From the NCBI GenBank assembly GCA_017792445.1, contig CP051232.1:1364001-1428000 (forward strand): a stretch of DNA of 64,000 bases. Reading direction: 5' to 3'. The position numbers and the translations under genes are program-made. Under the pieces are notes generated by a model. The model made no database searches. It worked only from the letters and a program-made list of their open reading frames with translations, and had not been told where the DNA came from. Shown here piece by piece: positions 55,584 to 64,000 of this stretch (its first letter is position 1; each line of letters begins with the position of its first letter). The DNA comes from Maritimibacter sp. Its GTDB lineage: Bacteria; Pseudomonadota; Alphaproteobacteria; Rhodobacterales; Rhodobacteraceae.

Positions 55584-56457
55584 ACCGCGCCGCCTTGTGA
55601 AGCGAGGCGTTGGCCTCCGGCACCATCCCGTGAAACAGCTGCCAGACGTGCGGCGCATCCGCCTGCACGTCCTGCTCGACGAAGGCGCCGTTTTCGCGCA
55701 GCACGCGGACCATGCGCACCGCGTCGTCGCGCAGGATCTCGGTTTCCGACCACGAAACGAAGGCCGGCGGGCAGCCCGGAAAGCGGGCGAACAGCGGCGA
55801 AACGCGCGGATCGTCGGGCTCCAGCGCACCGACCACAAGGTCTCGTATCTCGTGGACGCGGGCGGCCGGCAACAGCACGTCGGTCGCGGCATTGTCCTTC
55901 AGCGACGCGCCGGACAGGGTCAGATCGGTCCAGGGTGAGAAGGCGACAATCCCCGCCGGTCGCTGCCCCTCGGCCAGCACATGCGCCAGCAGCGCCAGCG
56001 CCAGCCCGCCGCCCGCGCTGTCGCCGGCGATGATGATCTCGTGCGGGCGATAGCCATAGCCCAACAACGCCTCCCACGAGGCGACGGCCGCGTGGAAGGC
56101 AGCCGGCGCGGGGGATTCCGGGGCAAGCGGATAGTCCGGAAGATACAGGCGGTGCCCGGTCTGGCGCGCCAATCGGCCCGCCAGTTCCCAATAGGTACCG
56201 GGGCTGCCGATGATGTAGGCGCCGCCATGCAGGTACAGGATCACGCCGGGTTTCGGATCGTCCTGGCCCATGACGAACAGACCCGGCGCCAGCGCGCCTT
56301 CGGCCTTGGCATAGCGGGTGCCGCGCACGCTGCGGAACGCCAGCGTCGCCGACAGACGGAAGGCGGTGCGGGCCAGCCCCCAGTTTCGCACGCGGCCCAT
56401 GACCGGATAGGCGGTCCAATGCAAGGACCGCCGCAGCGCTGCAAGCTGCCAGCTCAT
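55543..56457 (-). CDS. HSL-family alpha/beta hydrolase (carboxylesterase)
   Basis: A 304-aa hydrolase of the hormone-sensitive-lipase class: oxyanion HGGAY, nucleophile GDSAGGG, Asp region [16 protein letters not shown] and His region [12 protein letters not shown] are visible. No signal peptide; natural substrate unknown. It overlaps the gshB stop by 4 bp (ATGA), so it is in the gshB operon, and convergent with comM. Confidence 0.87.
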   Translation of the reverse strand: MSWQLAALRRSLHWTAYPVMGRVRNWGLARTAFRLSATLAFRSVRGTRYAKAEGALAPGLFVMGQDDPKPGVILYLHGGAYIIGSPGTYWELAGRLARQTGHRLYLPDYPLAPESPAPAAFHAAVASWEALLGYGYRPHEIIIAGDSAGGGLALALLAHVLAEGQRPAGIVAFSPWTDLTLSGASLKDNAATDVLLPAARVHEIRDLVVGALEPDDPRVSPLFARFPGCPPAFVSWSETEILRDDAVRMVRVLRENGAFVEQDVQADAPHVWQLFHGMVPEANASLHKAARFIVAALARRQAGS

Positions 56458-57401
56458 TTTCCGGCGCGTTTCGCCTCGATCGCATCCCAGATCAGGCCAG
56501 CGGCATTGGTGCCGTCGAAGCGCTCAAGCTCTTGCAGACCGGTGGGCGAGGTCACGTTGATCTCGGTCAGGTAGTCGCCGATCACGTCGATGCCCACGAA
56601 GATCTGGCCATATTCCTTCAGCCGAGGGCCGATGGCGGCGCAGATCTCGCGGTCGCGGTCGGTGAGTTCCACCTTCTCGGCGCGGCCGCCCACGTGCATG
56701 TTCGACCGGGTCTCGCCCGGCTGCGGCACGCGGTTGATCGCGCCGACCGGTTCGCCATCGACAAGGATCACCCGCTTGTCGCCCGCGCTGACGTCGGGCA
56801 GGTATTTCTGCGCGATCAGCGGCTCGCGGCTCATGCCGGTGAACAGCTCGTGCAGCGAGCTGAGGTTGCGGTCGTTCGGGTCCAGACGGAACACGCCCGC
56901 ACCGCCATTGCCGTATAGAGGCTTCAGGATGATGTCGCCGTGCTCTTCCTTGAAAGCGCGGATCGCACCAAGGTCGCGGGCGATCAGCGTGGGCGGGATC
57001 AGTTCGGGGAACTGCAGCACCAGCAGCTTCTCAGGACAGTTGCGGACCCAGAACGGATCGTTCACCACCAGCGTGCCGGGCATCAGCCGCTCAAGCAGGT
57101 GCGTCGTGGTGATGTAGCCCATGTCGAACGGCGGGTCCTGCCGCAGCCAGACGACATCGAAATCGCCAAGGTCGACGGTCTGCCGCTCGCCCAGATCGAA
57201 ATGGTCGCCCTTCACCCGCTTCACGGTCAGCGGCCAGCCGTTCGCCGTCACCTTGCTTTCCCGCCACGACAGGTGGTCGGGCGTGTAGTAGAACAGCGAA
57301 TGACCGCGCGCCTGCGCTTCCTCCGCCAGACGAAAGGTGCTGTCGGCGTCGATGTCGATCGGGCCGATCGGGTCCATCTGGATGGCGACTTTGAGGGACA
57401 T
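56454..57401 (-). CDS. gshB: glutathione synthase
   Basis: A 315-aa ATP-grasp enzyme joining gamma-glutamylcysteine and glycine. [54 protein letters not shown] and [28 protein letters not shown] are GshB signatures. ATG 57401 is the family start. Downstream of yraN; a GST gene lies nearby at 53118, consistent with a glutathione-based thiol system. Confidence 0.96.
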   Translation of the reverse strand: MSLKVAIQMDPIGPIDIDADSTFRLAEEAQARGHSLFYYTPDHLSWRESKVTANGWPLTVKRVKGDHFDLGERQTVDLGDFDVVWLRQDPPFDMGYITTTHLLERLMPGTLVVNDPFWVRNCPEKLLVLQFPELIPPTLIARDLGAIRAFKEEHGDIILKPLYGNGGAGVFRLDPNDRNLSSLHELFTGMSREPLIAQKYLPDVSAGDKRVILVDGEPVGAINRVPQPGETRSNMHVGGRAEKVELTDRDREICAAIGPRLKEYGQIFVGIDVIGDYLTEINVTSPTGLQELERFDGTNAAGLIWDAIEAKRAGK

Positions 57402-57466
57402 GTCCGGGGCTCCGCGCAAGTTGGATCGCCCCTTACATGGCGCAGGCACCCCGGAACGGCAAGGCG

Positions 57467-57820
57467 CTAGAAGGCCAGCGCGTTTTCCAGGATCTGGATC
57501 TCGCCGCGACCGTCCACCAATGCGGCGTCGACCTGCATCTCTGTGGCCTGGCCCATGGGCATCCGACCGAGGTAGCAACTGGCCGACGTCAGGATGCGGT
57601 CGACCTGCCGCTGGGTGATCCGCGCCGCCGCCAGCGCGAAGTCCCGCGCCTTCTTGACCTCGACGAAAACCAGCGCGCCCGCTTTTTCGAAGATCAGGTC
57701 GATTTCACCGCCCGGTCCGCGCCAGCGCTGTTCGCGCAAGGCGTAGCCGCGCCGCTGATAATCGCGTGCGACGATCTCTTCCGCCGCCAGACCGGAGTAA
57801 TAGGAAACCCGACCGCCCAT
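57467..57820 (-). CDS. YraN/UPF0102-family protein
   Basis: A 117-aa nuclease-fold protein: [35 protein letters not shown], then [20 protein letters not shown], has the GEIDL...FVEVK signature of the UPF0102 group (restriction-endonuclease-like fold). DNA/RNA cleavage is inferred from fold only. ATG 57820 is the likely start. Sits between rsmI and gshB, an order common in bacteria. Confidence 0.88.
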   Translation of the reverse strand: MGGRVSYYSGLAAEEIVARDYQRRGYALREQRWRGPGGEIDLIFEKAGALVFVEVKKARDFALAAARITQRQVDRILTSASCYLGRMPMGQATEMQVDAALVDGRGEIQILENALAF

Positions 57821-57888
57821 ATCGCACACTCCGCAACCGGCCACACTGGCCTTGTCCAACCTTCGGGCCGAAAACCGGCCCGGGAATA

Positions 57889-58749
57889 TCAGTCCTCGTC
57901 GCGATCCAGCCGCAGCGCCGCCTGATAGACGTCTCGCTTCGGCAGACCCAACGCGCCGGCCACCGCTGCCGCCGCATCCTTCACGCTCATGTCTTCCAGC
58001 GCCGCCCGCAGCGCCGCCTCCATGTCCTGTTCCGAGGCCTCTTCCCGGCCCCGGTCCACCACCAGCACGATCTCTCCCTTCGGTGGGCGTTCCGCGGTGG
58101 CGGCCGCAAGTTCGCCAAGCGTACCGCGCAGCGTTTCCTCGAACCGCTTCGTCAGCTCCCGGCAGACTGCCGCCTGCCTTTCCTCGCCCGCAACCTCGCA
58201 CAGTTCATATAATGTTCGGTTAATGCGTTTCGGGCTCTCGTAAATCACCAGCGTCGCCGGGACCTTCGCGATCTCCGCCATCCAGCTTTTGCGCGCTCCG
58301 GCCGCCGCTGGTGGAAAGCCCGCGAACAGGAACCGGTCGGTGGGAAGCCCCGCCACAGTCAGCGCCGCCGTGACCGCCGAGGGGCCCGGCACCGGCACCA
58401 CCCTGATCCCTTCCGCCACCGCCTCGCGCGCAAGGGGATAGCCCGGATCGGCCACCAGCGGCGTGCCCGCCTCGGACGCGTAAGCCACTGACTTTCCTTC
58501 CTGCATCAGTCGAATCAGCCGCGGCCGGACCTCGGCTCCGTTATGGTCGTGATACGCGATCATCGGGCGGTCGCCGGCGGCGATCCCGTGCAATTGCATC
58601 AGGTGTCTCAACGTGCGCGTGTCTTCCGCCGCCAGCACGTCGGCCGACGCCAGAACGTCAAGCGCGCGGAGCGTGATGTCGCGGGCCGCCCCCAGCGGCG
58701 TGGCGACGAAATACAGCCCGGCGGGAAGCTGCCTGATCTCTACGGTCAC
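57889..58749 (-). CDS. rsmI: 16S rRNA 2'-O-ribose C1402 methyltransferase
   Basis: A 286-aa tetrapyrrole-methylase-fold enzyme. LYFVATPLGAARDITLRALDVLASADVLAAEDTRTLRHL (landmark only), AYHDHN, VPGPSAVTAALTVAGLPTDRFLFAGFPP and KELTKRFEE-type CRELTKRFEETLRG match RsmI. It begins with GTG. Divergent from the LpoA-like lipoprotein gene and upstream of yraN, as in E. coli (yraL/yraM/yraN). Confidence 0.95.
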   Translation of the reverse strand: MTVEIRQLPAGLYFVATPLGAARDITLRALDVLASADVLAAEDTRTLRHLMQLHGIAAGDRPMIAYHDHNGAEVRPRLIRLMQEGKSVAYASEAGTPLVADPGYPLAREAVAEGIRVVPVPGPSAVTAALTVAGLPTDRFLFAGFPPAAAGARKSWMAEIAKVPATLVIYESPKRINRTLYELCEVAGEERQAAVCRELTKRFEETLRGTLGELAAATAERPPKGEIVLVVDRGREEASEQDMEAALRAALEDMSVKDAAAAVAGALGLPKRDVYQAALRLDRDED

Positions 58750-58844
58750 GAATTTCCCTCGCGTTTGGCAGACGTTTACTCTCCTCGTTGTAGCGCATAG
58801 TCTGACCCGGCCTGCAAGCGCAGCACAAAGGCCAAGGACAGACC

Positions 58845-60023
58845 ATGACGACCACTTTCCGCCGGACCCGCCGCCAAGCGGTGCGGCTTCTCGCTATCGC
58901 CTCTGCTCTCTGGCTTGCTGCCTGTGACAGCCTTCCGACCCCCTCCCCGAACGGGCCGCGCCTGAACGCGGGCGACCCGGTGCAGGTTGCGCTTCTGGTG
59001 CCCGCAGGCTCTGGACAGGCCGGGGACGAGGCGCTGGCGCAGTCGCTTGAAAACGCCGCCCGTCTCGCCATGGCCGAACTGCAGGGGGTCGAGATCGACC
59101 TGCGCGTCTATCGCACCGCCGGCGACGCGCAGACTGCCGCGACCGTCGCCGCCGAAGCCGTCAGCGACGGCGCAAAGATCCTGCTGGGCCCGGTCTATGC
59201 CGCCTCTGCCAACGCGGCGGGCGCCGCCGTGGCCAGCCGTGGCGTGAACGTCCTGAGCTTCTCGAACAACACCGGCATCGCGGGCGGCAACGTCTTCGTG
59301 CTGGGCCATACGTTCGAAAACACCGCAAGCCGCCTGACCTCGTATGCCGTCGGTCAGGGCAAATCGAACATCATGATCGCCTACGGCAACGACACCGCCG
59401 AACGGCAGGGCCGCGACGCCATCGCAAACGCGATCGGCGTGTATGGCGGTTCGCTGGCGGGCGAGACCTCGTTCGAGTTGTCGCAGAACGGCGTCGTTCA
59501 GGCCGTCAGCGAAGTGACCGACACCGCGAAAGCCTCGGGCGCGAACGCGATCTTCTACACCTCCGGCACGGCGGGCGCGCTGCCGATCCTGACCCAGCTG
59601 GTCAGCGAAAACGGCATCGACCCGACCGAAACGCAGTTCATCGGCCTGCAGCGGTGGGACATCCCGCCCAGCGCCCCCGACCTGCCCGGCCTGCAGGGTG
59701 GCTGGTTCGCCCTGCCCTCGCCCAGCCTGACCCGCCAGTTCGAAGCCCGCTACGAGGCCGCCTATGGCGAGCCGCCGCATCCGATCGCCGGGCTTGCCTT
59801 CGACGGCATCGCCGCGATCGGCGCACTGGTCAGCGCGGGCAACGCAGGATCGCTGTCGGCCGCGGCGCTGACGCAACCCACGGGCTTCGTCGGCGTGAAC
59901 GGGATCTTCCGGTTCCGGCCCGACGGCACGAACGAACGCGGTCTGGCCATCGCCACGATCATCGACAAGCAGGTAACCGTCATTGACCCCGCCCCCCGAA
60001 GCTTCGCTGGCGCCGGCCTCTGA
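58845..60023 (+). CDS. penicillin-binding-protein activator, LpoA-like lipoprotein
   Basis: A 392-aa lipoprotein with lipobox LWLAAC (Cys27) and a type 1 periplasmic-binding fold (VQVALLVPAGSGQAGDEALAQSLENAARLAMAEL, AKILLGPVYAASANAAG, FVLGHTF). The LpoA branch tethers to the outer membrane and activates peptidoglycan synthases; the E. coli lpoA gene also stands divergent from rsmI. The 3' end overlaps the start of glnD by 41 bp. Confidence 0.86.
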   Translation: MTTTFRRTRRQAVRLLAIASALWLAACDSLPTPSPNGPRLNAGDPVQVALLVPAGSGQAGDEALAQSLENAARLAMAELQGVEIDLRVYRTAGDAQTAATVAAEAVSDGAKILLGPVYAASANAAGAAVASRGVNVLSFSNNTGIAGGNVFVLGHTFENTASRLTSYAVGQGKSNIMIAYGNDTAERQGRDAIANAIGVYGGSLAGETSFELSQNGVVQAVSEVTDTAKASGANAIFYTSGTAGALPILTQLVSENGIDPTETQFIGLQRWDIPPSAPDLPGLQGGWFALPSPSLTRQFEARYEAAYGEPPHPIAGLAFDGIAAIGALVSAGNAGSLSAAALTQPTGFVGVNGIFRFRPDGTNERGLAIATIIDKQVTVIDPAPRSFAGAGL

Positions 60024-62814
60024 CGGATCGCCGGCCCGGGACCACGTTCCGGGCCCCGCCGACCAGACCGACGACCTGATCCTGCCCGCAGCGCAGGTGT
60101 TCGACGCCGACGCCGTGACGGCGCGGCTGGAAGAGGCCTGCCGCGACGCGGCCGACGACAAGGCGATCCGCGCCGCCGCGGTGTCGATCCTTGGCGCGGC
60201 GCTGAAGGACGGGCGCGAAGCCATCGCCGCCGCGTTCCGCGCCGATCCGCTGAACGCCTGGCCGACGGTCCACGCCTATTCGCACCTGACCGACGGCGTC
60301 GTCACCGCGGTCTTCCGCATCGCGACGCAGTACATCCACCCGCTGTCGAACCCCACCGACGCCGAGCGCATCGCGGTGCTGGCCGTCGGCGGCTATGGCC
60401 GTGCAGAGATGGCGCCATTCTCGGACGTCGACCTGCTGTTCCTGACGCCCTACAAGATCACCGCATGGGCGGAGAGCGTGATCGAGTCCATGCTCTACAT
60501 CTTCTGGGATCTGCACCTGAAGGTCGGCCATTCCAGCCGCACCGTGAAGGATTGCGTCCGGCTGGCCAAGGACGACTATACGATCCGCACCGCGCTGCTG
60601 GAACACCGGTTCGTCGACGGCTTCGCCCCGCTTGAGAAAGAGCTGAAGCGCCGCCTGTGGAACGACCTGTTCAAAGGCACCGCGACCGAGTTCATCGAGG
60701 CGAAGCTGGACGAGCGCGCCAAGCGGCACCGCAAGCAGGGCGGCCAGCGGTACATGGTCGAGCCCAACGTGAAAGAGGGCAAGGGCGGCCTGCGGGACCT
60801 GCAATCGCTGTTCTGGATCGACAAGTACGTGCATGGCGTGGAATCCGCCGCCGACCTCGTGGAACTCGGGGTGTTCCGGCAGGACGAATACGACGCGTTC
60901 CTCGCGGCAGAGGATTTCCTGATGGCGGTTCGGTGCCACCTGCACCTGATCACCAACCGCGCGATGGATCAGCTGACCTTCGACATGCAGGTCGAGGTGG
61001 CCGAGGCGATGGGCTATGTCGACGCCGCCGGCCGGCCCGCGGTCGAGATCTTCATGCAGGACTACTTCCGCCACGCGACAGAGGTGGGCGAACTGACCCG
61101 CATCTTCCTGACCGCTTTGGAAGAACGGCACGTCAAGAAGGAACCCAAGCTCGTCGGCCTGTTCAAGCGGCGCCGGAAGGTCCGCGACGGCTACAAGATC
61201 GTCAACAACCGCCTCGCCATCGCGGACGAAACCGCGTTTCTGTCCGACAAGCTGAACCTTCTGCGGATCTTCGAGGAGGGTCTGCGCACCGGCCTGCTGA
61301 TCCACCCGGACGCGATGCGCCTTGTCACCGCGAACCTGAAGCTGATCGACGACGACATGCGGTCGGACAAGGAAGCCACCCGCATCTTCCGTGACCTGCT
61401 TCTGAAGCACGGCAACCCGGAACGCGCGCTGCGGCGGATGAACGAGCTTGGGGTGCTGGGCACCTTCATCCCGGAATTCGCGCCCATCGTCGCGATGATG
61501 CAGTTCAACATGTACCACTCGTACACGGTGGACGAGCACACGATACAATGCATCTCGACCCTCGCGCAGATCGAGCGCGGCGAACTGGTCGAGGAACTGC
61601 CGATCGCCAGCAAGATCCTGAAGGAAGGCGTGAACCGCCGGGTGCTGTACGTGGCCCTGTTGTGCCACGACATCGGCAAGGGACGCGACGAGGACCATTC
61701 GGTCGTCGGCGCCAAGCTGGCGCGGACCATCGCGCCCCGGCTCGGGCTGAAGCCGGGCGAGTGCGTCACCGTCGAATGGCTGGTGCGCTATCACCTGCTG
61801 ATGTCGGACATGGCGCAGAAACGCGACATCGCCGACCCGCGCACCGTGCGCGACTTCGCCAAGGCGGTTCAGACCAAGGAACGGCTGGATCTGCTGACCG
61901 TGCTGACCGTCTGCGACATCCGTGGCGTCGGGCCGGGCGTGTGGAACAACTGGAAGGCCGCGCTGCTGCGCGCTCTGTACCGTCAGACCGCCCGCGCGAT
62001 GGAAGACGGGCTGGAGGCGCTGAACCGCGGCCAGCGCAGCACCGAGGCGAAGCGCAACCTGCGCGAGGCGCTGGAAGGCTGGGAAAACAAAGAAATCAAG
62101 GCCGAGATCGACCGCCACTACGAACCCTACTGGCAGGGTCTGCACGTCACCGCCCATGTCGATTTCGCCGAGCTGCTGCGCGGCCTTGGCGCCGACGAGT
62201 TGCGGCTGAAGCTGACGCCGGACGAGGATCGCGACGCCACCCGCGTAACCTTCACGCTGGCCGACCACCCCGGCATCTTCTCGCGTCTGTGCGGAGCGCT
62301 GGCGCTGGTCGGCGCCGACATCAAGGACGCGCGCACCTTCACCACGAAGGACGGCTGGGTCACCGCCGCGTTCTGGATTCAGGACAGCGAGGGCTCGCCC
62401 TACGAAGCCAGCCGTCTGCCGCGCCTGCGCCAGATGATCGAGAAGACGCTGCGCGGCGAGATCAAACCGACCGAGGCGATGCGCCAGCGCGACAAGCTGA
62501 AGAAGCGCGAGGCCGCGTTCCGCGTTCCCACCTCGATCGTGTTCGACAATGAAGGCTCTGAAATCTACACGATCATCGAGGTCGACACGCGCGACCGTCC
62601 GGGCCTGCTGTACGACCTGACCCGCACGCTGGCCGCCGACAACATCCAGATCTCCAGCGCGGTGATCGCGACTTATGGCGAACAGGTGGTGGACAGCTTC
62701 TATGTGAAGGACATGTTCGGGCTGAAGCTGTATTCCGAGAACCGACAGCGGTCTCTGGAACGCAAGCTGCGCGAAGCCATCGAACAGGGTGCGATCCGCG
62801 CCAAGGAAGCATGA
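59983..62814 (+). CDS. glnD: [protein-PII] uridylyltransferase / uridylyl-removing enzyme
   Basis: A 943-aa nitrogen sensor that uridylylates and de-uridylylates PII. Domain order: nucleotidyltransferase with GGYGRAEMAPFSDVD (residues 136-150), PII-UTase helical region, HD domain LLCHDIGKGRDEDHS (about 560) and two C-terminal ACT domains (about 750-830 and 865-935) that sense glutamine. The start is a TTG at 59983 inside the lipoprotein gene, with AGGTAA upstream; a GTG at 60097 is the next in-frame option but has a poor ribosome site. Confidence 0.94.
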   Translation: MTPPPEASLAPASDGSPARDHVPGPADQTDDLILPAAQVFDADAVTARLEEACRDAADDKAIRAAAVSILGAALKDGREAIAAAFRADPLNAWPTVHAYSHLTDGVVTAVFRIATQYIHPLSNPTDAERIAVLAVGGYGRAEMAPFSDVDLLFLTPYKITAWAESVIESMLYIFWDLHLKVGHSSRTVKDCVRLAKDDYTIRTALLEHRFVDGFAPLEKELKRRLWNDLFKGTATEFIEAKLDERAKRHRKQGGQRYMVEPNVKEGKGGLRDLQSLFWIDKYVHGVESAADLVELGVFRQDEYDAFLAAEDFLMAVRCHLHLITNRAMDQLTFDMQVEVAEAMGYVDAAGRPAVEIFMQDYFRHATEVGELTRIFLTALEERHVKKEPKLVGLFKRRRKVRDGYKIVNNRLAIADETAFLSDKLNLLRIFEEGLRTGLLIHPDAMRLVTANLKLIDDDMRSDKEATRIFRDLLLKHGNPERALRRMNELGVLGTFIPEFAPIVAMMQFNMYHSYTVDEHTIQCISTLAQIERGELVEELPIASKILKEGVNRRVLYVALLCHDIGKGRDEDHSVVGAKLARTIAPRLGLKPGECVTVEWLVRYHLLMSDMAQKRDIADPRTVRDFAKAVQTKERLDLLTVLTVCDIRGVGPGVWNNWKAALLRALYRQTARAMEDGLEALNRGQRSTEAKRNLREALEGWENKEIKAEIDRHYEPYWQGLHVTAHVDFAELLRGLGADELRLKLTPDEDRDATRVTFTLADHPGIFSRLCGALALVGADIKDARTFTTKDGWVTAAFWIQDSEGSPYEASRLPRLRQMIEKTLRGEIKPTEAMRQRDKLKKREAAFRVPTSIVFDNEGSEIYTIIEVDTRDRPGLLYDLTRTLAADNIQISSAVIATYGEQVVDSFYVKDMFGLKLYSENRQRSLERKLREAIEQGAIRAKEA

Positions 62815-62910
62815 CAGGGCGCAAGCTAGGTCGGCAAGGGCTGGCCCGGCTTGCGCCGATACAGCGATAACACGGGGCAGATTTCGCCCCAGCCGGGACT
62901 TCCATCCAAG

Positions 62911-64000
62911 ATGAAACCCATCCGTCTCATGGCCGCCTTCTTCACCGTCGGGGTCTGGACCATGGCGAGCCGCCTTCTGGGCTTCGCCCGCGACATCATG
63001 ATTGCGGCCTACCTTGGCTCTGGCCCGGTGGCCGAGGCATTCCTGATCGCCTTCTCACTGCCGAACATGTTCCGCCGCTTCTTCGCGGAAGGCGCGTTCA
63101 ACATGGCCTTCGTGCCGCTGTTCTCGAAAAAGCTCGAGACAGACCAGGACCCGAAAGGCTTCGCGCAGGACGCGTTCTCGGGGCTGGCGACGGTGCTGAT
63201 CGCCTTCTCGCTGATCGCACAGGCGGCGATGCCGTGGCTGGTGCTGGCGATGGCATCCGGCTTTCGCGGGGACGAGCGGTTCGACCTTGCGGTGGTCTTC
63301 GGGCGGATCGCCTTTCCCTACATCCTGTTCATCTCGCTGGCGGCGCTGCTGTCGGGCGTGCTGAACGCGACCGGCCGCTTTGCCGCCGCAGCCGCCGCAC
63401 CTGTGCTGCTGAACGTGCTGTTCGTGTCGGCCATGGTGCTTGCGAACGCGCTGGGGTGGCCCGTGGGCCTGACGCTGGCGTGGACCGTGCCGATTGCGGG
63501 CATCGCGCAGCTTGCGCTGGTCTGGACCGCCGCCGCGCGCGCCGGGTATCGGCTGGTGCCGACCCGCCCGCGGCTGACGCCGGAACTGAAGCGGCTGGCC
63601 CGCATCGCCGCCCCTGCCGCGCTGGCTGGCGGAGTGGTGCAGGTGAACCTGCTGATCGGGCGGCAGGTCGCCAGCTTCTTCGAGGGCGCGGTCGCGTGGC
63701 TCAACTATGCCGACCGGCTGTACCAGCTGCCGCTGGGCGTGGTCGGCATCGCCATCGGCGTGGTGCTGTTGCCGGACCTATCCCGCCGCCTTGGCGCAGG
63801 CGACACCGCGGGCGGGCGCGACGCCTTCAACCGTGCGGCCGAGATCAGCCTGGCGCTGACGATCCCCGCCGCCGTGGCTTTGGTCGCAATCCCGCTGACC
63901 CTGATCGGCGTGCTGTTCCAGCGCGGCGCGTTCGGCGCGGACGATACCGCGGCGACGGCGCTTGCGGTCGCGGTCTACGGGCTGGGCCTGCCGGCCTTCG
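62911..64000 (+). CDS. murJ: lipid II flippase MurJ (partial, cut by window end)
   Basis: The first 363 codons of an MviN/MurJ polytopic membrane protein; no stop occurs before the window end. FFTVGVWTMASRLLGFARDIMIAAYLG, AFLIAFSLPNMFRRFFAEGAFNMAFVPLF and FGRIAFPYILFISLAALLSGVLNATGRF are typical MurJ helices. It flips lipid II to the periplasm for peptidoglycan assembly. It follows glnD by 96 bp, an order common in alphaproteobacteria; ATG 62929 is a possible alternative start. Confidence 0.95.
   Translation, partial: MKPIRLMAAFFTVGVWTMASRLLGFARDIMIAAYLGSGPVAEAFLIAFSLPNMFRRFFAEGAFNMAFVPLFSKKLETDQDPKGFAQDAFSGLATVLIAFSLIAQAAMPWLVLAMASGFRGDERFDLAVVFGRIAFPYILFISLAALLSGVLNATGRFAAAAAAPVLLNVLFVSAMVLANALGWPVGLTLAWTVPIAGIAQLALVWTAAARAGYRLVPTRPRLTPELKRLARIAAPAALAGGVVQVNLLIGRQVASFFEGAVAWLNYADRLYQLPLGVVGIAIGVVLLPDLSRRLGAGDTAGGRDAFNRAAEISLALTIPAAVALVAIPLTLIGVLFQRGAFGADDTAATALAVAVYGLGLPAF

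Noticed and set aside
59980-62268. 762-codon open frame antisense to glnD
   Set aside because: Mirrors the codon structure of glnD, which has all its catalytic motifs; the antisense protein is His/Arg/Gln-rich low-complexity sequence.

Overview
The window is high-GC (roughly 65%), densely packed bacterial chromosome. Gene content points to a marine-type Rhodobacteraceae/Roseobacter-group alphaproteobacterium: the ccoNOQP-ccoGHIS / usp / fnrL / hemN neighbourhood, a group-II-like RpoH, Rhodobacterales hypotheticals (DUF1643, DUF3035, DUF1674/SDHAF4, DUF2062) and a single bifunctional Rsh. I see no rRNA, tRNA, CRISPR array, prophage, transposase or plasmid gene. It reads as core genome with a few accessory genes.

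Layout. 0.1-3.4 kb: TPR protein, ispE and a convergent Tag-like glycosylase. 3.4-16 kb: a micro-oxic respiration island. ccoNOQP (cbb3 oxidase) and ccoGHIS (its copper/assembly factors) are on the minus strand, with a LysR gene and a small basic protein between them; next come a tandem universal stress protein, fnrL and oxygen-independent hemN. Three perfect FNR boxes (TTGAY-N4-RTCAA) lie at ccoG, ccoN/usp and fnrL/hemN. 16-21 kb: an OYE/TMADH-like flavoprotein divergent from a GlcD-like FAD dehydrogenase, then an ECF sigma/anti-sigma pair. 21-30 kb: DUF1643-truB and exported DUF2233-rbfA on the minus strand; dapB, a 49-bp GC-hairpin repeat, an SDHAF4-like small gene, rsmB, a heparinase-like gene, purH and lspA. 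30-38 kb: a DUF3035 lipoprotein and an active/inactive M16 peptidase pair, facing the folK/rpoZ/rsh/DUF2062/pdxJ cluster. 38-43 kb: a NYN-domain putative RNase, a RibD-C protein, ispH, a LysE exporter, a methyltransferase, rnhA and an NTF2-like protein. 43-52 kb (minus strand): M3 peptidase, an amino-acid ABC permease and binding protein without ATPase, GNAT, membrane-anchored MoeB/ThiF, dut, coaBC, a ChaN-like protein and rpoH. 52-64 kb: cobU, a CobC-like phosphatase, a GST-YHS fusion, comM, an HSL-type esterase, gshB, yraN, rsmI, an LpoA-like lipoprotein, glnD and a murJ gene cut by the window end.

How the genes work together. The clearest functional unit is the FnrL regulon: the oxygen sensor, the high-affinity oxidase and its copper/haem maturation machinery, an anaerobic haem enzyme and a stress protein are contiguous and share operators. 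Many operons are translationally coupled by 4-bp ATGA/GTGA overlaps. No clearly undescribed multi-gene system is evident. The most novel-looking single signals are a nested dyad in the leader of the NYN-domain gene, an apparently leaderless FNR-controlled hemN, a GST-YHS fusion, a membrane-anchored E1-like enzyme, a Tag-like protein lacking its usual catalytic and zinc residues, and an 85-aa basic protein divergent from a LysR gene.
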